A DNA stretch of 64,000 bases from DATEDA01 sp963820965 (lineage in GTDB: Bacteria; Pseudomonadota; Gammaproteobacteria; Burkholderiales; SG8-39), in NCBI GenBank assembly GCA_963820965.1, contig CAWGCC010000017.1, positions 120,168 to 184,167 on the forward strand. Reading direction: 5' to 3'. Below, piece after piece: positions 17,375 to 25,632 of this stretch. The notes under the pieces are model-generated. The model was not told the origin of the DNA, made no database searches, and was given only the letters and a program-made list of their open reading frames with translations. The translations under genes and the position numbers were made by a program. Every line of letters begins with the position of its first letter. Positions within the stretch are counted from its first letter, which is position 1.

Positions 17375-17853
17375 TCGAACACGAGCTTGCCGCCGTGCCA
17401 GCCGGCGAAACCCACCATCACCGAGCCGAGCGCCGACAGGGCGAGCCCGTGCGGCAGGATCAGCTCGGGATTGAAGAGGCGCTCCCCCCAGTTCGCGCCC
17501 GTGATCGCGAGCAGCGTCATCGCCGCCACGGCGTGCGACCAGCTCGCCTCCAGCAGCCGGATGCCGCGCACCAGCAGGAGCTCGGCCGTGCCGACGACGC
17601 TCGCTGCGAGTCCGGACCAGAAGGCGAAACCCGCGGACCAGAGGCCGACCCGCACCCAGAACTCGTCGCCCGACCACCAGTAGAAGACGTCGATGCCGAG
17701 GGTGGCGATCACGAACGCGACCGGGAAATGCACCATCATCACGTGGAGCGGATGCCCGACCAGGGCGACCTTGGAGCCGATGTCGAGCCGGAGCATCTCC
17801 AGCACGACGGGGCTCTCGGCCTGCGTGCCGGGATCGTCCTGGGACTTCGCCAT
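17338..17853 (-). CDS. DUF2231 family membrane protein
   Basis: The start at 17853 follows GGAGGAG; a longer frame to 18531 is antisense to coxB and rejected. The 171-residue product has a hydrophilic N-terminus, then GHPLHVMMVHFPVAFVIATL, the DUF2231 signature with its His pair, and four helices. The family's function is not established; some members lie near oxidases. It diverges from coxB across only 60 bases, so the two promoters must overlap. Confidence 0.78.
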   Translation of the reverse strand: MAKSQDDPGTQAESPVVLEMLRLDIGSKVALVGHPLHVMMVHFPVAFVIATLGIDVFYWWSGDEFWVRVGLWSAGFAFWSGLAASVVGTAELLLVRGIRLLEASWSHAVAAMTLLAITGANWGERLFNPELILPHGLALSALGSVMVGFAGWHGGKLVFDHGVGVLVAPKI

Positions 17854-17913
17854 GGTTCTCCTCCTCCGCGCCGGACGCATGCTCTTGCGCTCGGGAATCA
17901 TAGCAGTCTGCAC

Positions 17914-18594
17914 ATGGCGGTCTGCCTTGGAGCGGTTGCGGCCCTGGCGGGCTGCACCGGGCCGCTGTCGACGCTCGATCCGTCCGGGCCCGCGGCGGCG
18001 GCGATCGCCAAGCTGTGGTGGGTGATGCTCGCCGGCTCGGCCGTCCTGTTCCTGCTGGTCATGGGTCTCTTCGCGGGCGCGTTCCTGCGGCCGGGCTGGG
18101 GCACGTCCGGTTCGCCGCACCGCTGGATCGTGCTCGGCGGGCTCGTCCTGCCGGCCGTCGTCCTGGTGCCGCTGGTGGCCTACGGGCTGATCGCCGGCGA
18201 GCGCCTCCTGCCGCTGCCGGGGGCGACGCCGCCGCGGATCGAGGTTCACGCCGAACGCTGGGGCTGGACCTTCCGCTATCCGGACCACGGCGGCAGGACG
18301 ACTCCGGGTCTCATGCACCTTCCCGCCGGCACGCCGGTCGATATCGTGGTCACGAGCCGCGACGTCATCCACTCCTTCTGGATCCCCCGCCTCGCCGGAA
18401 AGATCGACGTGATCCCGGGGCGCACGAACGTCCTGCGCATCCAGGCCGACGCGCCGGGGCGCTACGAGGGACTCTGCGCCGAGTTCTGCGGCGTGGGGCA
18501 CGCCGGCATGCGGTTCGAGGTCGTCGTGCATCCGGCCGGGGACTTCCCCGCCGCGCTCGCGAAAGCCGACGCGAGCGTGGAGGCGAAAAAGTGA
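17914..18594 (+). CDS. coxB: Cytochrome c oxidase subunit II
   Basis: From ATG 17914 the protein has 226 residues, a short signal and a lipobox (ALAGC, Cys14), so the mature subunit is likely a lipoprotein. Two transmembrane helices (residues about 28-55 and 70-92) anchor a periplasmic cupredoxin domain. The dinuclear CuA centre is complete: His in RDVIHSFWIP and CAEFCGVGHAGM with both Cys, His and Met. HAERWGWTFRYP supplies the aromatic patch for electron entry. No cytochrome c domain is fused at the C-terminus. The stop overlaps the GTG of the subunit I/III fusion. Confidence 0.92.
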   Translation: MAVCLGAVAALAGCTGPLSTLDPSGPAAAAIAKLWWVMLAGSAVLFLLVMGLFAGAFLRPGWGTSGSPHRWIVLGGLVLPAVVLVPLVAYGLIAGERLLPLPGATPPRIEVHAERWGWTFRYPDHGGRTTPGLMHLPAGTPVDIVVTSRDVIHSFWIPRLAGKIDVIPGRTNVLRIQADAPGRYEGLCAEFCGVGHAGMRFEVVVHPAGDFPAALAKADASVEAKK

Positions 18595-21128
18595 GCGCGC
18601 CGGCCGGACAGCCGCCGCAGGCGGGCCGGGCGCTGCGGCTGCACCGGGAGCTCGCCGCGATCTGGGCCACCGGGCCGGGGCTGCAGCGCCTCGCCTCGGT
18701 CAACCACTCCGTCATCGGCCTGCGCACCATGGTCACGGCGTTCGCGTTCTTCGTGATCGCCGGCCTGCTCGGCATGCTGACGCGCGTGCAGCTCGCGACG
18801 CCCGACTCGGCGTTCATGGACGCGGGGACCTACAACCAGGTCTTCACCATGCACGGGGCGATGATGCTGTTCCTGTTCGCCATCCCGATGCTCGAAGGCA
18901 TCGCGGTCTACCTGACGCCGAAGATTCTCGGCGCGCGCGACTTCGCCTTTCCCCGGCTGACCGCGTACAGCTACTGGTGCTATCTCTTCGGCGCCTCGAT
19001 CCTGCTCGGGGCGCTGGTCGCCGGGGTGGCGCCCGACGGCGGCTGGTTCATGTACACGCCGCTGAGCTCCAACACCTTCACGCCCGGCGTCAACGCCGAC
19101 GTCTGGCTGCTCGGGGTGACCTTCGTCGAGATCTCGGCGTTGAGCTTCGCGGTCGAGATCACCGTCTCGATCCTCAAGATGCGCGCGCCGGGCATGTCGC
19201 TCGAGCGGATGCCGATCTTCGGCTGGTACATCCTGGTCACGGCGCTGATGATGGTGGTCGCCTTTCCGCCGCTGATCCTCGCCTCGATCCTGCTCGAGTG
19301 CGAGCGCGCCTTCGGCCTGCCGTTCTTCGATCCGACCCGCGGCGGCGACCCGCTGCTCTGGCAGCACCTCTTCTGGCTGTTCGGCCACCCCGACGTCTAC
19401 ATCATCTTCCTCCCCATGGCCGCCGTCCTGTCGACGCTGATCCCGGTCTTCGCCGGCCGGCCGCTCGTCGGCTACCGGACGATCGTCGTCGCGATCGTCG
19501 CGCTCGCTTTCCTGAGCTTCGGCATCTGGGTGCACCACATGTTCACCGTGGGCATTCCGCATCTCGCGCTCGCGTTCTTCTCGGCGGGCTCGGCGATCGT
19601 CGCGGTGCCGACGGCGGTGCAGATGTTCGCCTGGCTCGCCACGCTCGCCTACGGGCGCCCGCGCTGGAACGTGCCGATGCTCCATATCTTCGGCTTCTTC
19701 TTCATCTTCGTGCTCGGCGGCCTGACCGGCGTGATGCTCGCCATCGTGCCGTTCGACTGGCAGGCGCACGACAGCTATTTCGTCGTCGCCCACCTGCACT
19801 ACGTCGTCGCCGGCGCCTTCCTCTTCCCGTTCCTGGCGGCGCTGTACTACTGGCTGCCGCTCCTGACCGGGCGCACGGCGGTGCACCGGCTCTCGGTGCC
19901 GGCGTTCTGGCTGATCTTCATCGGCTTCAACCTGACCTTTCTCGTGATGCACCTCGTCGGCCTGCTCGGCATGCCGCGGCGCATCTACACCTATCAGGGC
20001 GACGAGGGCTGGACCTGGATGAACCTGCTGTCCTCGGTCGGCAGCTTCGTCATGACGATCGGCTTCGGCCTGCTGGTGATCGACCTCGCGGTGCAGCTCC
20101 GCTACGGGCGGCGGGTGCGGCGCGACCCGTGGCAGGCGGCGACCCTCGAGTGGGCGATGCCGATCCCGCCGGCGCCCTACAACTTCGCCTCGCTTCATCA
20201 CGTCGAGTCGCGGGCCGACGGCATCGCGCCGGCGAAGCTCGCGCCGGCGCTGGCGCGGGGCGAGGGCTACCTGGGCTTCACCCGCAACGGCTGGCAGGAG
20301 ACGCTCGGGGTGCACGTGACGAGCGGTGCCCCCGACCAGCTGATCGTGCTGCCGCGCGCGACCTACCTGCCGTTCTGGACCGCGCTGATCACCGCAGGCG
20401 CAGTGCTGGGGTTCCTGTTCAAGCTGTACCTGCTGTCGCTCGCCGGGGCGCTCGTGGTCGTCGGCCTCTTCGTGCTGGGCGGGCAGCGCGCCGGCCTCCC
20501 GCGCGACTACGGTCCGCTTCCGGTCGGCCGTGGCGTGAGCGTGCCTCCGCATACCGAGGTGACGAGCACGCCGCCGTGGTGGGGGCTCGTCTTCGCGCTG
20601 ATCGCCGACGGCACGCTCTTCACCTCGCTCCTCTTCGGGACGCTCTTTCTCTGGCTCTCCGCGCCGAACTGGCCACCGGCGTCGACGCTCGAGCCGAGCC
20701 TCCTGCTCGCGCTCGGCGCCGTCGCCGCGCTCGTCGTCGCCGCGGCGGCGGCGCGAGGATCGTTGCGTGCGGGCGCCCGCGGCGGCGCGACACGGGGCTG
20801 GATGGGCCTCGCCGCGCTCGCGCTGCTCGGCGGCATCGCGGCGATCGTGGTCCAGATCGGCGGCATCGCGCCGTCCCCCCGCGAGCACGCGCTCGGCGCG
20901 ACCGCCGCCGCGCTGCTCGGCTACGTCGCGGTGCACGCCGGGATCGGGCTCGCCTTCCTGCTCAGCAACCACCTGCGCGTCGCCGCCGGCTTCGTCTCGC
21001 CGCGGCGGCTCGTCGACCTGCGCCTGACGCGGCTCTGGCTCGACTACACCGCCGTGACCGGCGCGATCGCGATCGGCCTCTTCCTGGCGCTGCCGGCGCT
21101 CGTGGCCATGCTCGGGGCGCGGCCATGA
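18591..21128 (+). CDS. Cytochrome c oxidase subunit I fused to a subunit III-like domain
   Basis: The GTG at 18591 overlaps the coxB stop and gives 845 residues. Residues 1 to about 560 are subunit I, with all metal ligands: TMHGAMMLF (low-spin heme), GHPDVYIIFLP (CuB His and cross-linked Tyr), VHHMFTVG (CuB pair) and SYFVVAHLHYVV (heme a3 and heme a). After a linker, residues about 650-845 resemble a subunit III with PPWWGLVFALIADGTLF and five helices. Such I-III fusions occur in caa3-type oxidases. It reduces O2 to water while pumping protons. The frame is intact over 2.5 kb. Confidence 0.92.
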   Translation: MSAPAGQPPQAGRALRLHRELAAIWATGPGLQRLASVNHSVIGLRTMVTAFAFFVIAGLLGMLTRVQLATPDSAFMDAGTYNQVFTMHGAMMLFLFAIPMLEGIAVYLTPKILGARDFAFPRLTAYSYWCYLFGASILLGALVAGVAPDGGWFMYTPLSSNTFTPGVNADVWLLGVTFVEISALSFAVEITVSILKMRAPGMSLERMPIFGWYILVTALMMVVAFPPLILASILLECERAFGLPFFDPTRGGDPLLWQHLFWLFGHPDVYIIFLPMAAVLSTLIPVFAGRPLVGYRTIVVAIVALAFLSFGIWVHHMFTVGIPHLALAFFSAGSAIVAVPTAVQMFAWLATLAYGRPRWNVPMLHIFGFFFIFVLGGLTGVMLAIVPFDWQAHDSYFVVAHLHYVVAGAFLFPFLAALYYWLPLLTGRTAVHRLSVPAFWLIFIGFNLTFLVMHLVGLLGMPRRIYTYQGDEGWTWMNLLSSVGSFVMTIGFGLLVIDLAVQLRYGRRVRRDPWQAATLEWAMPIPPAPYNFASLHHVESRADGIAPAKLAPALARGEGYLGFTRNGWQETLGVHVTSGAPDQLIVLPRATYLPFWTALITAGAVLGFLFKLYLLSLAGALVVVGLFVLGGQRAGLPRDYGPLPVGRGVSVPPHTEVTSTPPWWGLVFALIADGTLFTSLLFGTLFLWLSAPNWPPASTLEPSLLLALGAVAALVVAAAAARGSLRAGARGGATRGWMGLAALALLGGIAAIVVQIGGIAPSPREHALGATAAALLGYVAVHAGIGLAFLLSNHLRVAAGFVSPRRLVDLRLTRLWLDYTAVTGAIAIGLFLALPALVAMLGARP

Positions 21129-21499
21129 GCGCGGCAGGCTCTGCGGGAGAGGGCAGCCAAGTGGGCGCGCGTCCCGTTCCGCCCCGCCGGGTCTGGCTCC
21201 TCGCGGCGGGCTTCGGCGTCTGGTGCAGCGCGCTCGTCGTCATCTACGCCCTGCATGCTTTCGGCTGCGCCTTCGCCTGGCCGACGGGCGCGCTCCGCCT
21301 GAGCCTCGGCGTGGCGCTGCTCGTCCACCTGGCCGTGATCGGCTGGCTGTGGCGCGACTACGCGACGACCAGCCCCGACCCTGCCTTCGGCGAGACCGGC
21401 TCGTTCCTGCACTGGGTGGTCGTCTGGACCTTGATCGCCGCCTTCGTCTCCGCAGTCCTCACCCTCGGTCCGACGCTGCTGCTCACGGTGTGCGTGTGA
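21125..21499 (+). CDS. Small membrane protein of the oxidase operon
   Basis: The 124-residue product starts in an ATGA overlap with the oxidase gene. It has three hydrophobic helices (about residues 25-45, 58-75 and 95-120) and a short basic N-terminus. I do not recognise a family. Its position suggests an accessory or subunit IV-like protein. Its end overlaps, tail to tail, the stop of the SLC13 fragment on the other strand. Confidence 0.65.
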   Translation: MSAAGSAGEGSQVGARPVPPRRVWLLAAGFGVWCSALVVIYALHAFGCAFAWPTGALRLSLGVALLVHLAVIGWLWRDYATTSPDPAFGETGSFLHWVVVWTLIAAFVSAVLTLGPTLLLTVCV

Positions 21500-21866
21500 T
21501 CGGCGAGTAGCTGCCCTGCGATCCTTTTTTTGCCACCGTGGCCGAGATGCTGTGCATGGGCGAGACGACAGGGCCGAGCGTCGCGGAGATGAAGCGCGTG
21601 AGCGAACTCGCGCGGCGCGAGAGAGCGCATCTCGACCAGGTCGTGACACCCGCCGCTTCGAGGCCCGCGCTCACCACGAACAGCGACGCGAGGAAGATCA
21701 CGATCGTGTCGCCGAAGCCCGCCATGGTCTCGGCTGCGTCGAGGATGCCCGTGAGATAAAGCGCGAGCGGCGTCCCGAGCGCCACGAGCACGACCGGAAC
21801 GCGGTTCCAGACGAACAGCGCCACGACCGCAACCACGATCGCGAACGTCACCGCGATGTCGCTCAA
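21483..21866 (-). pseudogene. N-terminal fragment of an SLC13/DASS family permease
   Basis: From ATG 21866 about 75 residues match the start of an SLC13-type anion permease: hydrophobic helix 1, the turn RVPVVLVALGTPLALYLTGIL, and then TIVIFLASLFVVSAGLEAAG. After VTTW the sequence loses all family character and stops at 21483, while intact members are about 450-600 residues. The gene is truncated. A piece resembling the matching C-terminus lies at 22772-22873 on the opposite strand. Confidence 0.72.
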
Positions 21867-22041
21867 GATGATCCTCTCCTGGTCGTCTCTCCGGGACGGT
21901 GAGCCGGAGCGAGGCCTTTCCGATCGAGTCCCGATCGGAGCGTCACAACGCCTTCGACGAAGCGAGCGGCCGCGCCGCCGAGCTCCGACTGCGCCTCGGC
22001 TGTCAGTCGAGAGCGCGCCGCGGCCGCGCCGATACGCGCGC

Positions 22042-22617
22042 TCAGATGTCGAGGCGCGTGAACCGGTTGCCGTTCAGGCTCAGGCTCGCCATCAGACCGG
22101 CGTTGGTGAGGACGAAGCCGACGATCGGCTGCTGGGCCGTCTGGGTGGTGATGCGCGCATCGGCGCCGACCGTGATCAGCGAGATCGAGCCGTCCACGCC
22201 AGCCGTCCAGCCGTTGCTCGCCTCGAACCGCGCGAGCGCGTCCGACGTCATGAAGAGGACGAACACCGCCTGCGATTGCGCGCCGGCGAGGAGCCCGACG
22301 GAGCCCTCGGTCATGCGCCAGTAGCTGGCGCTTCTCCCGCCTTTGCGGAGCACACCCCGGCCACCCCCACCGCCCACGATGAAACCTGCGGAGACAACGG
22401 CGGGGAAGACCAGCACGCCCTGCGCCCGCGACACGAGTTCGCGCGAGCCTCCAACCTCCTGGTAGAGCCGCGACAGCGCGCTGTCGGCACCGGCATCGAT
22501 GGCCCGGCGCTGGTCGGCGGGATCTCCCGAACCGCCGCCCGTGGTCGTGCAAGCGGTGGTGACGACGGTGAGCGCCGCGATCGAGGCGCCCGCGGCGAGG
22601 AACTTTCGTTTATCCAT
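22042..22617 (-). CDS. SYLF/YSC84 domain lipid-binding protein
   Basis: I choose the ATG at 22617 (MDKRKFLAAG) because GGAAGGA lies just upstream; an ATG at 22632 is in frame. The 191-residue product has an exported N-terminus with a Cys (TTACTTTGGG) that could be lipidated, although the -3 residue is not the usual Leu. The rest is a SYLF domain: ARAQGVLVFPAVVSAGF is its hallmark, followed by a Gly-rich stretch and a beta-rich end. The family binds phosphoinositides in eukaryotes; bacterial members are envelope proteins of unknown role. It lies between two fragments of an SLC13 gene. Confidence 0.85.
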   Translation of the reverse strand: MDKRKFLAAGASIAALTVVTTACTTTGGGSGDPADQRRAIDAGADSALSRLYQEVGGSRELVSRAQGVLVFPAVVSAGFIVGGGGGRGVLRKGGRSASYWRMTEGSVGLLAGAQSQAVFVLFMTSDALARFEASNGWTAGVDGSISLITVGADARITTQTAQQPIVGFVLTNAGLMASLSLNGNRFTRLDI

Positions 22618-22771
22618 GATGCGTCCTTCCACTTCAGATCAGGTTGATACGTCGGGGTGTCGCCGCCGGCTTCAGCACAGCCCGGATCAGCGGTCGACGC
22701 ACACGGTCGACACCGACACACTACCGCAAGTGCGCGCGCTCCGTCGTTCGCGGTGATGCGGAAGCCGCGGC

Positions 22772-22873
22772 GGCTACGGCTTCGTCGACTTCGCGCGAAT
22801 CGGCGTGCCCTTCACCGTGATCGTGCTGATCGTGAGCGTGCTGCTCGTGCCGGCGCTGCTCCCGCTGCACTGA
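22772..22873 (+). pseudogene. C-terminal fragment resembling an SLC13 permease
   Basis: The last 33 codons of a frame without a start read GGYGFVDFARIGVPFT followed by one strongly hydrophobic helix and a stop. This matches the usual end of SLC13 permeases (GGYxFxDFxRxGxP, then a final helix). Its strand is opposite to that of the N-terminal fragment at 21866, so an inversion plus deletion, or two separate events, must have happened. Assignment is by memory of the motif. Confidence 0.5.
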
Positions 22874-22936
22874 CGTCGCGCGCGGTGCCTTGGAGGATCG
22901 CACGGATCAGGACGATCGCCTGCGAGCGGGACGGCC

Positions 22937-23608
22937 TCATGGGGTGATCCCGTTCAGCTCGGCCCACCCGTTCCACATGATCTGGATACCGACGCAGAGC
23001 AGGATGAAGGCCATGAGCCGCATCATCACGAGCGTGCCGATGTCGCCCAGCCGGCGCAGCACCGAGGCGGCGTTCTTGAACAGGAAGTAGAGCACCAGCG
23101 ATACGAGCGCCGCCCCGACGGCGAGCGCGACGCTGCCGAGCAGGTAGATGAGGGGCGTCGTCGGGATCTGGGCGCCGAGCGCGATGGCCGCCGCAATAGT
23201 GCCCGGGCCGGTGGTCAACGGGAACGTCAGCGGGAAGAAGCTCCGCCGCACGACCTCGACGTCGTCGAGCGTGGCCGCCTCCTCGGCCGCGGCCGCATGG
23301 ACGTCGTCGTCCTCGGTGCGGTGGAGCATGCGCCAGCCCGCCGCGGCCACCAGCAGACCGCCACCGATCCGCACCACCGCGAGCGAGATGCCGAATAGCG
23401 CCAGGACGTGGGTACCGATCAGCATCGACACGACCATGACGAACCAGCTGTTGATCGCGATCTGGCGCGCCAGCCGCTTCGCGACGGCGCGATTGTGGCC
23501 GAAGGTCGCGACGAAGAGCGGCGCCGTGCTGAGCGGATTGATGATCGGCAGGAGCGTCACCGGCACCAGGACGAGGGCCTTCAGGAACGGGATGATCAGC
23601 GACTCCAC
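22937..23608 (-). CDS. MarC family integral membrane protein
   Basis: The start is taken as GTG 23608 (preceded by GGAG), because the longer frame to 23656 adds non-membrane residues. The 223-residue product has six helices and the MarC repeats: LLPIINPLSTAPLFV near the N-terminus and FPLTTGPGTIAAAIALGA in the second half. A charged loop with Glu/Asp runs separates the halves. MarC proteins are inner-membrane proteins; related SnatA transports amino acids, but substrates are mostly unknown. The gene stands alone. Confidence 0.88.
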   Translation of the reverse strand: MESLIIPFLKALVLVPVTLLPIINPLSTAPLFVATFGHNRAVAKRLARQIAINSWFVMVVSMLIGTHVLALFGISLAVVRIGGGLLVAAAGWRMLHRTEDDDVHAAAAEEAATLDDVEVVRRSFFPLTFPLTTGPGTIAAAIALGAQIPTTPLIYLLGSVALAVGAALVSLVLYFLFKNAASVLRRLGDIGTLVMMRLMAFILLCVGIQIMWNGWAELNGITP

Positions 23609-23713
23609 GAGATCTCCGTAGCCGCCCCGCGATGCGGGGGCGGAAATCCACACCAAATCCTCACTCGTCGCCCCCGGCGGCCGGGCATCGGCGCAGTCAC
23701 GATCCCCCGGCGC

Positions 23714-24922
23714 TCAGGGCGTCGACTGCCCCCACCGCAGCCCGGGCGGCTCGACGTACCAGACCGGTCCGGCAAGCGCGGCCTTGTAGCCGAGCTCGTA
23801 CAGCTCGGCCATCTTCGCCGGCTCGAAGGCCTCGGGGCCCGGGAGGTCGATGCTCTCGTCGATCGTGACCCAGTGAAAGCCCGCCTGGTCGCGCTGCGCG
23901 AACGTGTAGATGCGGAAGAGATCTCCGACCAGGCCCGCCCGGCCGGAGGCCTCGATGACCCGCGAAACGATCCCCCGCAGGGACCGCGGCGTCGGGCTCG
24001 GGGCTTCGCTCAGCTGTCCGTTGTGGATGACGAAGATGTCCTCGCGGGCTGTGCCGCGTCCCGCCCGCTCGTGAATGAGCGAGGGTCTGAACACGCCGCC
24101 GTTCAGGAAGACGGTCGCCGCGACGAAGCCGTCGACGTGCATCTCGTCGTAGCGCTGCCCGTCCGCCTCGACGTCGAAGAACACCGGCGGAAAGGCGATC
24201 GGGATGGACGCGGACGCGAGCATGACCTTGCGAAAGAGATCCAGCGCGTCGGGATGGCCGTTCGCCGCGATCAGACCCATGTTCCAGACGACGAACTGCT
24301 GGGAATCGAGGTCGACGCTGCCCATGTAGAGCCGCCGGCCGCGATTGTGCGCGTCGGCGACCTTGCGCAGGAACTCGGCGTCGACGTGCCGCGCGATCAG
24401 CGCCGCGAGCGGCCCGGTGTCCGCGAGCGAATCGCCGCGCAGGAGCGAGATCAGGATCGATCCGACGGCGAAGATGTCGCGCGTCGTCGTCGTCGTGTAG
24501 AACTCGTGCAGCGCGAGGTCGTACTCCGGTCCGAGGAAGGCGAACGGCGCCATCAGCGCGCCGGTCGACACGCCGGTGACGATCTTGAAGACCGGACGGC
24601 TCCCGGTCGTCGACCAGCCGTTCAGGAATCCCGCGCCGAAAGCGCCGTTCGAGCCGCCGCCGGACAGCGCGAGATGCGGGTAACGAACGACGCCGTCGGC
24701 GCCGCGCGGGAAGTCCGCGGGCGATTCCTGCTGGAAGGACCGCTCGAAATCGCGTTCCATCGCCGCGCTCGGCCGGCCGGCCCAGGCCCGGACGTCGGGC
24801 ATGCCGGGGATCGTCGCAACCCGCGTCAGGTCGGGGGGCACTGGGTTGCGGGGCAGCACGCCGCATCCCGCCAGCGACGCGGCGAGACTGGCCAGCGCGA
24901 GCCCGCGCGCGAGCCTGCCCAT
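23714..24922 (-). CDS. Patatin-like phospholipase, predicted lipoprotein
   Basis: The 402-residue product begins with a signal and lipobox (LAASLAGC, Cys20), so it is exported and lipidated. The patatin fold follows: the oxyanion motif LSGGGSNGAFGAG, the nucleophile in GVSTGAL, and the Asp of the Ser-Asp dyad in HVDGFVAAT. GGGAG precedes the ATG. It would hydrolyse lipid acyl esters in the envelope. A second patatin of different type lies at 27091, with a GntP permease and a glycine-zipper protein between them. Confidence 0.88.
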   Translation of the reverse strand: MGRLARGLALASLAASLAGCGVLPRNPVPPDLTRVATIPGMPDVRAWAGRPSAAMERDFERSFQQESPADFPRGADGVVRYPHLALSGGGSNGAFGAGFLNGWSTTGSRPVFKIVTGVSTGALMAPFAFLGPEYDLALHEFYTTTTTRDIFAVGSILISLLRGDSLADTGPLAALIARHVDAEFLRKVADAHNRGRRLYMGSVDLDSQQFVVWNMGLIAANGHPDALDLFRKVMLASASIPIAFPPVFFDVEADGQRYDEMHVDGFVAATVFLNGGVFRPSLIHERAGRGTAREDIFVIHNGQLSEAPSPTPRSLRGIVSRVIEASGRAGLVGDLFRIYTFAQRDQAGFHWVTIDESIDLPGPEAFEPAKMAELYELGYKAALAGPVWYVEPPGLRWGQSTP

Positions 24923-25018
24923 CGATCATCTCCCTGCGCGCATCGGGGTCCCGGACCCGGTGGTCACGCGCGGCGCGCGGGCTCGTCCCTGCGCAGGGCG
25001 AGCCCGGCGTTGCGCCGG

Positions 25019-25612
25019 TCAATCAGAGCATAGCAGCCGCACCCTGCGATACGCGCGCTCGAAGTCGTCCTCGGTCTCGGCGTCGAGCAGCCGGTCCTTC
25101 GCCTGGATGCACGCGTCCGCCTGGCGGACGTCCGCCGCCGGCGCCTTCGGCGGCGCGGCCGCTTTCGCCCCTTGCGCGGCCGGTCGCGGGTTGCAGCGCG
25201 AGTCGTCGACCAGCCGCAGGTTGTTGAACGCGCCGCGCTCGACCGCAACGCAATCGCCCACGCGCAGGCCCGCTTCGTCCGTGACCATGGTGACCGTCGT
25301 CCGGCCGTCGATCAGGATCGTGTACTGGAACGCCTGCCGCTGGGTCGCTATGCGCCCGATCTGCTGTCCGGCGAACACGCCGGCTCCGGCGCGCAACGCG
25401 CGCGTGCCGCTGGACCGGTTGGATCCCGAGGCGGCGCCGAGCGCGCCGCCGAGGATCGCACCGCCGGTCTGCGCCGCCCTGCTCTCCTCGGTCATCAGGT
25501 TCACCGCGGTGATCCGGCCGTAGTTGACGGTCGTCTGCGTCCATGCGGCGGTCGCGAAAGACGCCAGCGCGGCGGCGCCGAGCAGGCTTGCCAATGAAGA
25601 GCGGTTCAGCAT
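25019..25612 (-). CDS. Exported glycine-zipper (SlyB/Pcp-like) protein
   Basis: The ATG at 25612 has AGGAGG upstream; the same frame is open far beyond but that part is antisense to the permease gene. The 197-residue product has a cleavable signal (ending near AAWTQ) and a glycine-zipper segment (GGAILGGALGAASGS). A beta-rich domain (FQYTILIDGRTTVTMVTDE) resembles the SlyB/Pcp outer-membrane family. A Pro/Ala linker and a Cys-containing charged end follow. Unlike SlyB it has no obvious lipobox. It may lie in the periplasm or outer membrane. Confidence 0.72.
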   Translation of the reverse strand: MLNRSSLASLLGAAALASFATAAWTQTTVNYGRITAVNLMTEESRAAQTGGAILGGALGAASGSNRSSGTRALRAGAGVFAGQQIGRIATQRQAFQYTILIDGRTTVTMVTDEAGLRVGDCVAVERGAFNNLRLVDDSRCNPRPAAQGAKAAAPPKAPAADVRQADACIQAKDRLLDAETEDDFERAYRRVRLLCSD

Positions 25613-25632
25613 TTCACGTCCTCCTTCATGCG

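Noticed and set aside
18462..20972. 836-codon minus-strand frame opposite the oxidase genes
   Set aside because: It is a GC-rich shadow of coxA, full of Arg and Glu, without motifs. The same applies to minus-strand frames at 6635-8161 and 8266-9240 and to plus-strand frames at 8262-10034 and 29588-30739.
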